Shown one piece after another: positions 22,619 through 30,292 of a stretch of DNA of 64,000 nucleotides. Made by a program: the position numbers and the translations under genes. This DNA comes from Bradyrhizobium prioriisuperbiae. Its GTDB lineage: Bacteria; Pseudomonadota; Alphaproteobacteria; Rhizobiales; Xanthobacteraceae. The number at the start of each line of letters is the position of its first letter. Position 1 is the stretch's first letter. The stretch spans positions 7,304,501 to 7,368,500 of the forward strand of contig NZ_CP135921.1 in assembly GCF_032397745.1 (NCBI RefSeq). The letters run 5' to 3'. The notes under the pieces are model-generated. The model did not search any database. It was not told where the DNA came from and saw only the letters and a program-made list of their open reading frames with translations.

Positions 22619-24007
22619 ATGACCGATACATCAAGCTCTCGCGCCGAACGGTTCAAGCTGGGCAAGGCGCTCCGCCGCAAGACGCCGCGTGAAGCGCATG
22701 CGCACCTGAAAGTGCCGCTGTCGCGCAATGCCGTGGCGATCCTGGCCGAGAGCGACCCCGATCGTGTGCCGGAGCTGGTCCCGGAACGTTATGCGCGCAT
22801 GTCGGCCAACCCGTTCGCATTCCTGCGTGGAGCAGCTGCCGTCATGGCGACGGACCTCGCCGCGCAGCCGATGGCTGGACTTCCGGTGCAGGCGGGCGGC
22901 GACAGCCACCTGATGAACTTCGGCGCCTTCGTCACGCCGGAGAACAACATCCTGTTCGACGTCAACGATTTCGACGAGACATTGCCCGGCGTCGACTTCA
23001 CCGTCGACCTGAAGCGCCTCGCCGCCAGCGTCGCGGTTGCGGCGCTCGGCTCGGATCTGTCACGCAAGGAAGCCCGCTCGCTCGCGGCCGCGACCGTCGG
23101 ATCCTATCGGTTGCATATGACCAAACTGGCGAAACTGTCCCCGCTGGAAATATGGCACAGCCGGATCGACCTCGAACAGGAGATCGGCCGGATCGGCAAT
23201 GGCGACCTGCGACGCAAGCTCAGTGTCGTGATCGCGAAGGCGCGCGGCGAAGGCCTGTCGAAGGACGACAATTTTCCGCATCTGGTCAGTGGCGATACGC
23301 CAAGGATCATCGACAAGCCGCCGACCATCTTCCATCTCGATCCGAAGGCCGACGCGAAGCATCGGCTCGGCGTCGACCGGGTGTTCGCCGCCTATCGCAA
23401 GAGCCTCAATCCAGCGGTGTTGCGGCTGCTCGACCGCTTCACCCTCAAGGACGTCGCCTTCAAGGCAGTGGGCGTCGGGTCCGTCGGAACGTTCTGCTGC
23501 ATCGGCCTGTTCATGACGGGTGACGACGAACCGCTGTTCCTTCAGATCAAGCAGGCTCAGGCGTCGGTGCTGGAGCGACTCGGCGGCAAGCTCGGCTATA
23601 AAGGGAACCAGGGTCGCCGCGTGGTGCAGGGGCAGCAGATGATGCAGGCCGCCAGCGACTTCTTTCTCGGTGCAACGCAGGACGACGACACCGGCCGCCA
23701 GTTTTATATCCGGACGTTGAAGAATCGCAGGCTCGGCGGCATCAGCGAACTCAGCGAAGGCGAAGCGCTTTCGGACTATGCCCAGCTCTGCGGCCGCACC
23801 CTCGCACGTGCCCACGCACGTTCCGGCGATCCCACAGGAATCGCGGGCTACATGGGCCGAAGCGAGGCGCTCGACGATGCGATCGCATCGTTCGCGATGG
23901 CCTATGCCGACCAGACGATTCTCGATCATGCCGCTCTTCTGAAGGCAAAAGCTCCGGCAAAAACCGGCAAGAAAAAGAGCACGACCAAGAAAGCAAAGGC
24001 GGCTTAG
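22619..24007 (+). CDS. DUF2252-family protein with Lys-rich tail
   Basis: A 462-residue protein of the DUF2252 family, which shares the fold of aminoglycoside-phosphotransferase-like kinases. The GGDSHLMNFGAF and FDVNDFDETLPG segments correspond to the conserved catalytic-like part of the family, and RRVVQGQQMMQAASDFFLG is also typical. The last ~22 residues are Lys/Ala-rich (KKKSTTKKAKAA), similar in composition to the basic peptide at 12.6 kb, and may bind nucleic acid. No substrate is known. The ATG at 22619 follows GAGGGA. Confidence 0.82.
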   Translation: MTDTSSSRAERFKLGKALRRKTPREAHAHLKVPLSRNAVAILAESDPDRVPELVPERYARMSANPFAFLRGAAAVMATDLAAQPMAGLPVQAGGDSHLMNFGAFVTPENNILFDVNDFDETLPGVDFTVDLKRLAASVAVAALGSDLSRKEARSLAAATVGSYRLHMTKLAKLSPLEIWHSRIDLEQEIGRIGNGDLRRKLSVVIAKARGEGLSKDDNFPHLVSGDTPRIIDKPPTIFHLDPKADAKHRLGVDRVFAAYRKSLNPAVLRLLDRFTLKDVAFKAVGVGSVGTFCCIGLFMTGDDEPLFLQIKQAQASVLERLGGKLGYKGNQGRRVVQGQQMMQAASDFFLGATQDDDTGRQFYIRTLKNRRLGGISELSEGEALSDYAQLCGRTLARAHARSGDPTGIAGYMGRSEALDDAIASFAMAYADQTILDHAALLKAKAPAKTGKKKSTTKKAKAA

Positions 24008-24181
24008 CTTAGCGGGCGATTCCGACGCCGGCCGGGTTCCCGGAAACGTGTCTGAATGTGGCGCCATCGCAGGCCACATTCGCGCTATTCGGGCTTCCAA
24101 TGCATGGCGCCGCGGCGCTATGCTGGCTGCAGAGACATCTCCCTTTGCAGGCCTCCGTTGATGCCAAGCCAGCAGCCGATC

Positions 24182-24541
24182 ATGACGAGTGGCGAACACC
24201 GCGTCATCAAGTTCAGGCCGCGGACGCTGGCGAAACCTCCCGGTGATGGGCGAGCGGCGGTCCAGGACAACGTATCACCCCACAGCCTGCGGCGCGGGCC
24301 GGACGATCTCTCGCGGTTTCGGCGTCCGCTCGACGGCGAGGTCGACGACTATCGGCACCGCATGGTCATGAACATTGCGGCGCTGGCGTTCACGCTGGTG
24401 CTGACCGGCATCGGCGTCTGGCTGGCGACCACCATCGCCGACATGCGCCGGACCCAGGACTGCGTGCTGGTCGGCCGTCGTGATTGCGCCAAGATTCCCC
24501 CTCCCCAGGCCTTCCCGCCCCGGTCCGCCGAAAGCATCTGA
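24182..24541 (+). CDS. Small inner-membrane protein, unknown function
   Basis: About 119 residues with a basic N-terminal cytoplasmic half (HRVIKFRPR), then the conserved-looking DDYRHRMVMN junction, one transmembrane helix (ALAFTLVLTGIGVWLATTIA) and a short Cys-containing tail (DCVLVGRRDCAKIPPP). Starts at 24161 and 24182 are both possible; the latter was chosen because relatives I remember begin with the MTS-EHRVIKFRPR segment. The function is unknown. Confidence 0.65.
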   Translation: MTSGEHRVIKFRPRTLAKPPGDGRAAVQDNVSPHSLRRGPDDLSRFRRPLDGEVDDYRHRMVMNIAALAFTLVLTGIGVWLATTIADMRRTQDCVLVGRRDCAKIPPPQAFPPRSAESI

Positions 24542-24700
24542 AAGGGCTTGTGGGCGAACCCGGCTGGCATTGAACTCGGAGCGGCGCTCCGATATACGGG
24601 CATTCGACTTTTCACCGGCGGGTTGCGCCCCGCCCGGGACGGGATTCCCTGCGACCTGCCGATCGACGGCATTTCTCGCAAATATATCAAAGGCTTAACG

Positions 24701-24982
24701 ATGACCGCCACATTCGACCAGGTCGCCACCATCATCGCTGAGACCTGCGATATCCCCCGCGACACGATCACCCCTGAGAGTCACGCGATCGACGATCTCG
24801 GCATCGACAGTCTCGATTTCCTCGACATCGCCTTTGCCATCGACAAGGCGTTCGGCATCAAGCTGCCACTGGAAAAGTGGACGCAGGAGGTCAACGACGG
24901 CAAGGCTACGACCGAGCAGTACTTCGTCCTGAAGAACCTCAGCGCGCGCATCGACGAATTGGTCGCCGCCAAGGGCGCGTAA
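24701..24982 (+). CDS. acpXL: Specialised acyl carrier protein AcpXL
   Basis: A 93-residue acyl carrier protein that carries the very-long-chain (C26-C28) (omega-1)-hydroxy fatty acid destined for lipid A. The 4'-phosphopantetheine attachment Ser is in [10 protein letters not shown] (about S37). The protein is longer than housekeeping AcpP and its charge pattern ([21 protein letters not shown]) is that of AcpXL. It is the first gene of the classical rhizobial order acpXL, fabZXL, fabF2XL, fabF1XL, adhXL, lpxXL. A longer upstream frame was discarded because the ATG at 24701 gives the family length. AT-rich sequence before it is a likely promoter. Confidence 0.93.
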   Translation: MTATFDQVATIIAETCDIPRDTITPESHAIDDLGIDSLDFLDIAFAIDKAFGIKLPLEKWTQEVNDGKATTEQYFVLKNLSARIDELVAAKGA

Positions 24983-24991
24983 CGCCCCGCC

Positions 24992-25465
24992 ATGAATCTC
25001 GAATATTTTCAGCTGATCGACCGCATCGCCGCCATCAATGTCGGTGAGCGGACGATCACGGTCGACGCCCAGGTCCCGCAGACCAGCACGATTTTCGAAG
25101 GTCATTTTCCCGGCTATCCCCTGATGCCGGGCGTGCTTCTGATCGAAGCGATGGCTCAGACGTCGGGCTGGCTGTTGATCGCGATGCTGAAGTTTGAGCG
25201 GATGCCGTTCCTGGCGGCCGTCAAGGAAGCCAAGATGCGGACCTTCATTGCGCCGGGCGAAGCGCTCAAGATCGAAGCCCGTGTCGCGCACGAGGGCTCC
25301 GGGTTTGCCGTCACCGAGGCGAAGATCTCGGTCGACGGCAAGCTCAAGTGCAATGCAACCCTGACATTCCGGCACGTTCCCTTCCCACATCCCGATTTGC
25401 GTGCCCACATGGAAGTCATGGCGACCAAGATCGGATTCCCGAAGCAGGCAATCGCGAATGGCTGA
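24992..25465 (+). CDS. fabZXL: 3-hydroxyacyl-AcpXL dehydratase (FabZ-like)
   Basis: A hot-dog-fold dehydratase of 157 residues for the elongation cycle of the very-long-chain acyl group. The active-site helix FEGHFPGYPLMPGVLLIEAMAQ is intact, with the catalytic His near residue 38 and Glu near residue 52. It starts nine bases after acpXL and overlaps fabF2XL by eight bases. It is expected to act on AcpXL-bound substrate in the cytoplasm. Confidence 0.92.
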   Translation: MNLEYFQLIDRIAAINVGERTITVDAQVPQTSTIFEGHFPGYPLMPGVLLIEAMAQTSGWLLIAMLKFERMPFLAAVKEAKMRTFIAPGEALKIEARVAHEGSGFAVTEAKISVDGKLKCNATLTFRHVPFPHPDLRAHMEVMATKIGFPKQAIANG

Positions 25466-26666
25466 CACTCCCTCCTCTCCGACGACGCCGCAACGCGAAG
25501 CCTGGGTCACCGGCATCGGCATCGCGTCGTCGCTTGGCATCGGGCTGGATGCGCATTGGGAGGCGTTAAGCGAGCGACGCGTCAATGTCGACGAAACCGG
25601 CTTTGCGCCGTATGTCGTCCACCCGATGGTCCCGATCGCGTTCGACACGCAGATCCCGAAAAAGGGCGACCAGCGCCAGATGGAAGCCTGGCAGCGCATC
25701 GGCACCTATGCGGCGGGCCTCGCCCTGGATTCCGCAGGCGTCAAAGGCAACAGCGATATCCTGTCGAAGACCGACATGATCGTCGCCGCCGGCGGCGGCG
25801 AGCGCGACTTGGCTGTCGACAGCGCCATTCTCAATGCCCAGGCGCAGGGCAATGCCGCACCCGGCTTTCTCAACGAACGGCTGATGAACGATTTGCGCCC
25901 GACGCTGTTTCTGGCGCAGCTCTCCAATCTGCTTGCCGGCAACATCGCCATCGTCCATGGCGTCACCGGCTCGTCCCGCACCTTCATGGGCGAGGAAGCG
26001 GCGGGCGTCGATGCCGCGCGAATCGCGCTGGCGCGCATTGCCGCAGGACAAAGCGACATCGCCCTGATCGGCGCCGCCCACAATGGCGAGCGCAAGGATC
26101 TCTTGATGCTCTACGAGTTCGGCGACTTCAACCTGAAGGACAAATATCAGCCGGTCTGGGAGCGCGGTGACAATCCGGGTTTTGCGCTGGGATCCGTCGG
26201 CGTGTTCTTGGTCATCGAAGCGAAGGAGCACGCGCAGGCGCGCGGCGCCAAGCCGTTCGCCCGGCTGACCAGCGTGGCCGCCGACCGCGCCCGCCGCAAG
26301 GACGGCGCGGTGAAACAGACCCTCGAATCGCTGTGGACCAAGCTCGGCCCCGCCAAGAACAACGTCGCCGTCATCACCGGCGCGACCGGCGCCGAGCCGG
26401 TCACCTCGGAAGAGCGTGCGTTTCTCCGGAGCCGTGAAACGATTCCCGTGCGCGCCACCAACACGATGTTCGGGCACACGCTGGAAGCGCAGTTTCCGCT
26501 CGGCCTCGCGCTTGCGGCGTTGTCGTTGTCGCGCGGCGAGATGTTTCCGCCGAACGATTCGAGCGGGCTCGAGATTGAAATCCCCGGTGCGCCTGACCAG
26601 ATAGTGGTCGTCGGCACCGGCCATTGGCGCGGCGAAGGCATGGCACTGCTCGAAGCCATCCGCTGA
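25458..26666 (+). CDS. fabF2XL: Beta-ketoacyl-ACP synthase homologue FabF2XL, catalytic Cys absent
   Basis: A 402-residue ketosynthase-fold protein by position and sequence. The thiolase-type frame is kept (AWVTGIGIASSLGIG at the start, NTMFGHTLEAQFPLGLAL near the end). Ungapped comparison with FabF1XL downstream places Glu180 (MGEEAAGVDAARI) where ketosynthases have the nucleophilic Cys, and Ala where the first His of NAHGTG is expected (ITGATGAEP). Only the second His (FGHTL) remains. It is therefore probably not a condensing enzyme alone and may act like a chain-length factor or decarboxylase partner of FabF1XL. The start at 25458 overlaps fabZXL. Confidence 0.9.
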   Translation: MADTPSSPTTPQREAWVTGIGIASSLGIGLDAHWEALSERRVNVDETGFAPYVVHPMVPIAFDTQIPKKGDQRQMEAWQRIGTYAAGLALDSAGVKGNSDILSKTDMIVAAGGGERDLAVDSAILNAQAQGNAAPGFLNERLMNDLRPTLFLAQLSNLLAGNIAIVHGVTGSSRTFMGEEAAGVDAARIALARIAAGQSDIALIGAAHNGERKDLLMLYEFGDFNLKDKYQPVWERGDNPGFALGSVGVFLVIEAKEHAQARGAKPFARLTSVAADRARRKDGAVKQTLESLWTKLGPAKNNVAVITGATGAEPVTSEERAFLRSRETIPVRATNTMFGHTLEAQFPLGLALAALSLSRGEMFPPNDSSGLEIEIPGAPDQIVVVGTGHWRGEGMALLEAIR

Positions 26667-26745
26667 CTAGTACCGCCGATCTGAAGTTCCTGCACCACTT
26701 GCCGCAAACTCATCCCAGGAACTTCAGATCGAAAAGCGGTACTAG
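26667..26745. repeat. CTAG-ended palindromic element 1
   Basis: It begins on the base after the fabF2XL stop. The left arm 26667-26692 (CTAGTACCGC then a 16-base CGATCTGAAGTTCCTG) is perfectly complementary to 26716-26745 apart from an AAAA bulge (26732-26735) in the right arm; the loop is 23 bases. This is a 10 + 16 base-pair stem with a 4-base asymmetric bulge. Together with the next element it separates two genes of the lipid A operon. It resembles intergenic mobile palindromes (REP or MITE-like). Confidence 0.85.
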
Positions 26746-26758
26746 AAACATAGACTTG

Positions 26759-26835
26759 CTAGTGCCCCTGATGCATCCGAAGTTCGTGTCAGAGAGTGCT
26801 GCGATGTATCACGAACTTCGGATGCGGGGCACTAG
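26759..26835. repeat. CTAG-ended palindromic element 2 (same architecture, reversed)
   Basis: The left arm is CTAGTGCCCC, a TGAT bulge (26769-26772), then GCATCCGAAGTTCGTG. The right arm 26810-26835 is exactly complementary; the loop is 21 bases. The 10 + 16 stem with one 4-base bulge copies element 1, but the bulge is on the opposite arm, so it is the same kind of element inserted in reverse. The shared core is CGAAGTTC/TGAAGTTC. It ends 15 bases before the fabF1XL start. Confidence 0.85.
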
Positions 26836-26850
26836 TGTACGGAGGGGACG

Positions 26851-28131
26851 ATGACATCCAAGCGTGACAGTTTCGGCAGGCCGATTGTCGTAGTAACCGG
26901 CATCGGCGTCGTGACGTCGCTCGGCGCGGGCAAGGCCGACAACTGGTCGAAACTGGTCGCAGGGCAGTCCGGAATTCGCACCATCACCCGCTTCCCGACC
27001 GACGGCCTGAAGACCACCATGGCCGGAACCATCGACTTCGTCCCGGTCGACCCGTTTTCCTCCACCGACCTCTCGGAACGTCTCGCCGACATCGTCACCG
27101 AGGAAGCGATCGCGCAGGCCGGCATCGGGACCAAGGGCGACTTTCCCGGCCCGCTGTTTCTGGCGGTTGCCCCCGTCGAAGTCGAATGGCCGCAGCGGCA
27201 GGAATTGGCCAAGTCCACCGGCACCACGTCGGATATCAACTACGATACCCTGCTGAAGGTCTGCGGCGGCGGCCAGTTCACCGGCTATCATCGCCGCTTC
27301 CTGTTCGGATCGGTTGCCGATCATCTCGCCGAGACCTTCGGCACCAAGGGCTCGCCGATTTCGCTGTCCACCGCATGTGCCTCGGGCGCCACCGCGATCC
27401 AGCTCGGCGTCGAAGCGATCCGCCGCGGCGAAGCTGATGCTGCGCTGTGCGTCGCCACCGACGGCTCGGTCAACCCGGAAGCCCTGATCCGGTTTTCGCT
27501 GCTCTCCGCTCTCTCCACCCAGAACGATCCGCCGCACGGCGCGGTCAAGCCGTTCTCCAAGAACCGCGACGGCTTTGTGATGGCGGAAGGCGCAGGCGCC
27601 CTGGTGCTCGAAAGCTACGAGGCTGCGACCGCGCGCGGCGCCAAGATCCTCGGCGTCGTCGCCGGCTGCGGCGAGCTTGCGGATTCGTTCCATCGCACCC
27701 GATCGTCGCCGGACGGCAAGCCCATCATCGGCTGCGTGCGCAATGCGCTGACGGACGCCGGCATGGTGGCGGAACAGATCGACTACATCAATGCCCATGG
27801 CACCGGGACGCCTGAAAACGACAAGATGGAATATCTCGGGGTCGCTACTGTTTTCGGTGATCGCACCAAGAGCGTTCCGGTGTCCTCGAACAAGTCGATG
27901 ATCGGCCACACCCTGTCGGCGGCCGGCGCGGTGGAAGCAGTGTTTTCGCTGCTGACACTTGCCCACCAGCGCATTCCCCCGACCATCAATTACGATGTTC
28001 CCGATCCGGCCATTGCGTTCGACGTGGTTCCGAACAAGGCTCGCGACGCCCGCGTCACGGCAGTGATGTCCAACTCCTTCGGTTTCGGCGGGCAGAACGC
28101 CTCCCTGATCCTGACCGGCGAGCCGGCCTGA
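26851..28131 (+). CDS. fabF1XL: Beta-ketoacyl-ACP synthase FabF1XL
   Basis: The catalytically complete condensing enzyme of the very-long-chain acyl pathway, 426 residues. The nucleophile is C176 in LSTACASGATAIQ, and the two His are in NAHGTGTPEND and KSMIGHTLSAAG. A strong GGAGGGG ribosome site precedes the ATG, as expected if translation must restart after the palindromic elements. It probably pairs with FabF2XL to elongate acyl-AcpXL beyond C18. It acts in the cytoplasm. Confidence 0.95.
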   Translation: MTSKRDSFGRPIVVVTGIGVVTSLGAGKADNWSKLVAGQSGIRTITRFPTDGLKTTMAGTIDFVPVDPFSSTDLSERLADIVTEEAIAQAGIGTKGDFPGPLFLAVAPVEVEWPQRQELAKSTGTTSDINYDTLLKVCGGGQFTGYHRRFLFGSVADHLAETFGTKGSPISLSTACASGATAIQLGVEAIRRGEADAALCVATDGSVNPEALIRFSLLSALSTQNDPPHGAVKPFSKNRDGFVMAEGAGALVLESYEAATARGAKILGVVAGCGELADSFHRTRSSPDGKPIIGCVRNALTDAGMVAEQIDYINAHGTGTPENDKMEYLGVATVFGDRTKSVPVSSNKSMIGHTLSAAGAVEAVFSLLTLAHQRIPPTINYDVPDPAIAFDVVPNKARDARVTAVMSNSFGFGGQNASLILTGEPA

Positions 28132-28232
28132 GCTCCAACGCGACTTCCGCAGGCCCCTCGGACGCCCCGGAAGCCCGCTCGGCTCCCGGCTTGGCCGGTT
28201 GACGCAGCACCCCGGACGGGTGATACGCAGGG

Positions 28233-28253
28233 CAGCCATTTCGCGGCTGTTTT
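28233..28253 (+). terminator. Weak terminator or attenuator-like hairpin
   Basis: CAGCC-atttcgc-GGCTG followed by four T, in the 154-base gap between fabF1XL and adhXL. The 5-pair stem is short, so partial termination or no effect is possible. It could tune the ratio of synthase to the last two operon genes. Confidence 0.35.
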
Positions 28254-28285
28254 CGGCCCCGAATCCCCTTTTTCAGGACGTCACA

Positions 28286-29308
28286 ATGCGCGCGCTCACC
28301 CTCGTTGCCGACCGCCAGTTGATCGTGGCGGACATGGCGCCCCCGGCCTCACCCGGTCCCGGCGAAGTCCAGATCAGGGTTAGCGCCGTTGCCCTCAACC
28401 ACATCGACGTCTTTGGCTATCGCGGCATGGCCTTCGCCAAGCGCAAGCTGCCGCTCGCCGTGGGCGCCGAGGCGTCGGGCGAGATCGCCGCCATCGGCGA
28501 CGGCGTCACCCGCTTCAGGGTCGGGCAACCGGTCGTGATGTACGGCGCGCTGACCTGCGGCGTCTGCAAGGCCTGCCGCGAAGGCCGCGACAATCTCTGC
28601 GAGAATGTCGGGGGCATCATGGGCTTCCATGTCGACGGCTTCGCCCGCGAACTGCTGAACATGCCCGAACGGCTGGTGATCCCGGTGCCGGACGGCGTCA
28701 GCGCCCGCGACGCGGCCTGCGCGCCGATTGCGTTCTCCACGGTGCAGCACATGCTGTTCGACAACGCCAAGCTGGAGCCCGGCGAAACCGTGCTGGTGCA
28801 GGCCGGCGGCTCCGGCATCGGCACGGTCGCCATCATGATGGCGAAGGCGATCGGCTGCACCGTGATCACCACCGTCGGCGACGATTCCAAGATCGAAGGC
28901 GTCAAGGCGCTGGGCGCCGATCACGTCATCAACTATCGCAAGGATCGCTTCGAGCACGAGACCCGCAAGATCACCAAAAAGAAGGGCGTCGACGTGGTGT
29001 TCGAGCACGTCGGTGCGGACACCTTCAACGGCTCCCTGCTGACCATGAAGCGGGGCGGACGGCTCGTCACCTGCGGCGCGACCTCCGGACCGACCACCAC
29101 CCTCAATCTGATGCAGCTGTTCCAGCAGCAATACCGCATCATCGGTTCGTTCGGAGCATCGATCCGCAACATCGCGGAAAGCCTCGACAAGATGGCCGCC
29201 GGCATGAAGCCGGTGATCGACACCGACGTGCCGCTGGACGACGTTGCCGCCGCGCTGAAGCGGATGGAAAGCCGGCAGGTGTTCGGCAAGATCATCGTTC
29301 AGTTTTGA
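28286..29308 (+). CDS. adhXL: Zinc-type alcohol dehydrogenase-like protein of the lipid A VLCFA cluster
   Basis: Medium-chain dehydrogenase/reductase, 340 residues. The GroES-like half contains the structural-zinc Cys cluster CGVCKACREGRDNLC. The Rossmann half has VLVQAGGSGIGTVAIMMAKA. The ATG at 28286 follows AGGA at good spacing; a longer frame to 28199 was rejected. In rhizobia the gene at this position is called adh2XL and is thought to act in making or modifying the long (omega-1)-hydroxy acyl chain, possibly as an enoyl reductase-like step. The exact reaction is not settled. Confidence 0.88.
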   Translation: MRALTLVADRQLIVADMAPPASPGPGEVQIRVSAVALNHIDVFGYRGMAFAKRKLPLAVGAEASGEIAAIGDGVTRFRVGQPVVMYGALTCGVCKACREGRDNLCENVGGIMGFHVDGFARELLNMPERLVIPVPDGVSARDAACAPIAFSTVQHMLFDNAKLEPGETVLVQAGGSGIGTVAIMMAKAIGCTVITTVGDDSKIEGVKALGADHVINYRKDRFEHETRKITKKKGVDVVFEHVGADTFNGSLLTMKRGGRLVTCGATSGPTTTLNLMQLFQQQYRIIGSFGASIRNIAESLDKMAAGMKPVIDTDVPLDDVAAALKRMESRQVFGKIIVQF

Positions 29309-30240
29309 TGCTGCGGCTGTTTCTCCGCACGCGAGCCCTGCTCCGCGACGCCATCAAGCCCGCGGTTGAGGCCGTGGTCGGTGCGCTCGTGGTCGGACTG
29401 CTCAGCGCGACGCGCTATTTCGATGCGGAGCGCACCGCCAACGCGTTTGCGCGGATCACCCGCACCATCGGTCCCTACCTCAGCGAACACAAGATCGGCC
29501 GCACCAATCTCACCGCGGCGTTTCCCGAAAAATCAGCCGACGAAATCGAGGCCATCCTGCGCGGCGTGTGGGAAAACCTCGGCCGCGTCGGCGCGGAGTT
29601 CGCCCATCTCGATCACATCTGGGATTTCGATCCGGATTATCCGGGTCGCGGCCGGATCGAGTTGGCTCCAGGCACGAGGGAGCTTTTCGACAAGCTGCGC
29701 ACCGACGGCAAGGGCGCGCTGATTTTTGCGTCCCACCTGGCCAACTGGGAGTTGCCGGCGCTCGCCGCTCCCGCTTACGGCATGCCATCCGCCGTGCTGT
29801 TTCGCCGGCCCAACATCGCCGCCGCCGACCGCGCCATCCAGAATATGCGTGCCGTCAACATGGGCACCATGATCGCGACCACCGCCGACGCGCCGCTGCG
29901 GCTCGCGCACGCGCTCGATGACGGCGTGCATGTCGGCATGCTGGTGGATCAGCATTTCAGCCGCGGCGTCGACGTCACCTTTTTCGGACGCAAGGCCAAG
30001 ACCAATCCGTTGCTGGCACGGCTGGCGCGCCAGATCGATGCGCCGATCCATGGCGTGCGCATCATCCGCCTGCCCGGCTACCGCTTTCGCGCGGAACTCT
30101 GCGACGAGGTGATTCCGCCACGGGATGCGTCGGGCAAGGTCGACGTGCAGGGCACGATGCAGGCGGTCACCTCGGTGATCGAGGGCTGGGTGCGCGAACA
30201 TCCCGAGCAATGGCTGTGGCTGCACCGCCGCTGGCGGTGA
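29308..30240 (+). CDS. lpxXL: Lipid A very-long-chain acyltransferase LpxXL
   Basis: A 310-residue LpxL/HtrB-family acyltransferase that transfers the C26-C28 acyl group from AcpXL to the acyloxyacyl position of lipid A at the inner-membrane cytoplasmic face. The catalytic HX4E motif is ASHLANWE (H143, E148). An N-terminal hydrophobic segment (VVGALVVGLL) anchors the protein, and the later HVGMLVDQHFSRGVDVTFFG and EQWLWLHRRWR are family signatures. The start overlaps the adhXL stop by one base (TGATG). It is the last gene of the cluster and converges on the binding-protein gene after 52 bases. Confidence 0.93.
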   Translation: MLRLFLRTRALLRDAIKPAVEAVVGALVVGLLSATRYFDAERTANAFARITRTIGPYLSEHKIGRTNLTAAFPEKSADEIEAILRGVWENLGRVGAEFAHLDHIWDFDPDYPGRGRIELAPGTRELFDKLRTDGKGALIFASHLANWELPALAAPAYGMPSAVLFRRPNIAAADRAIQNMRAVNMGTMIATTADAPLRLAHALDDGVHVGMLVDQHFSRGVDVTFFGRKAKTNPLLARLARQIDAPIHGVRIIRLPGYRFRAELCDEVIPPRDASGKVDVQGTMQAVTSVIEGWVREHPEQWLWLHRRWR

Positions 30241-30292
30241 GCTGCTTGTCGTTCTATTGTTGACGCGTTTTCTCCACGACAACGCTACGCTA

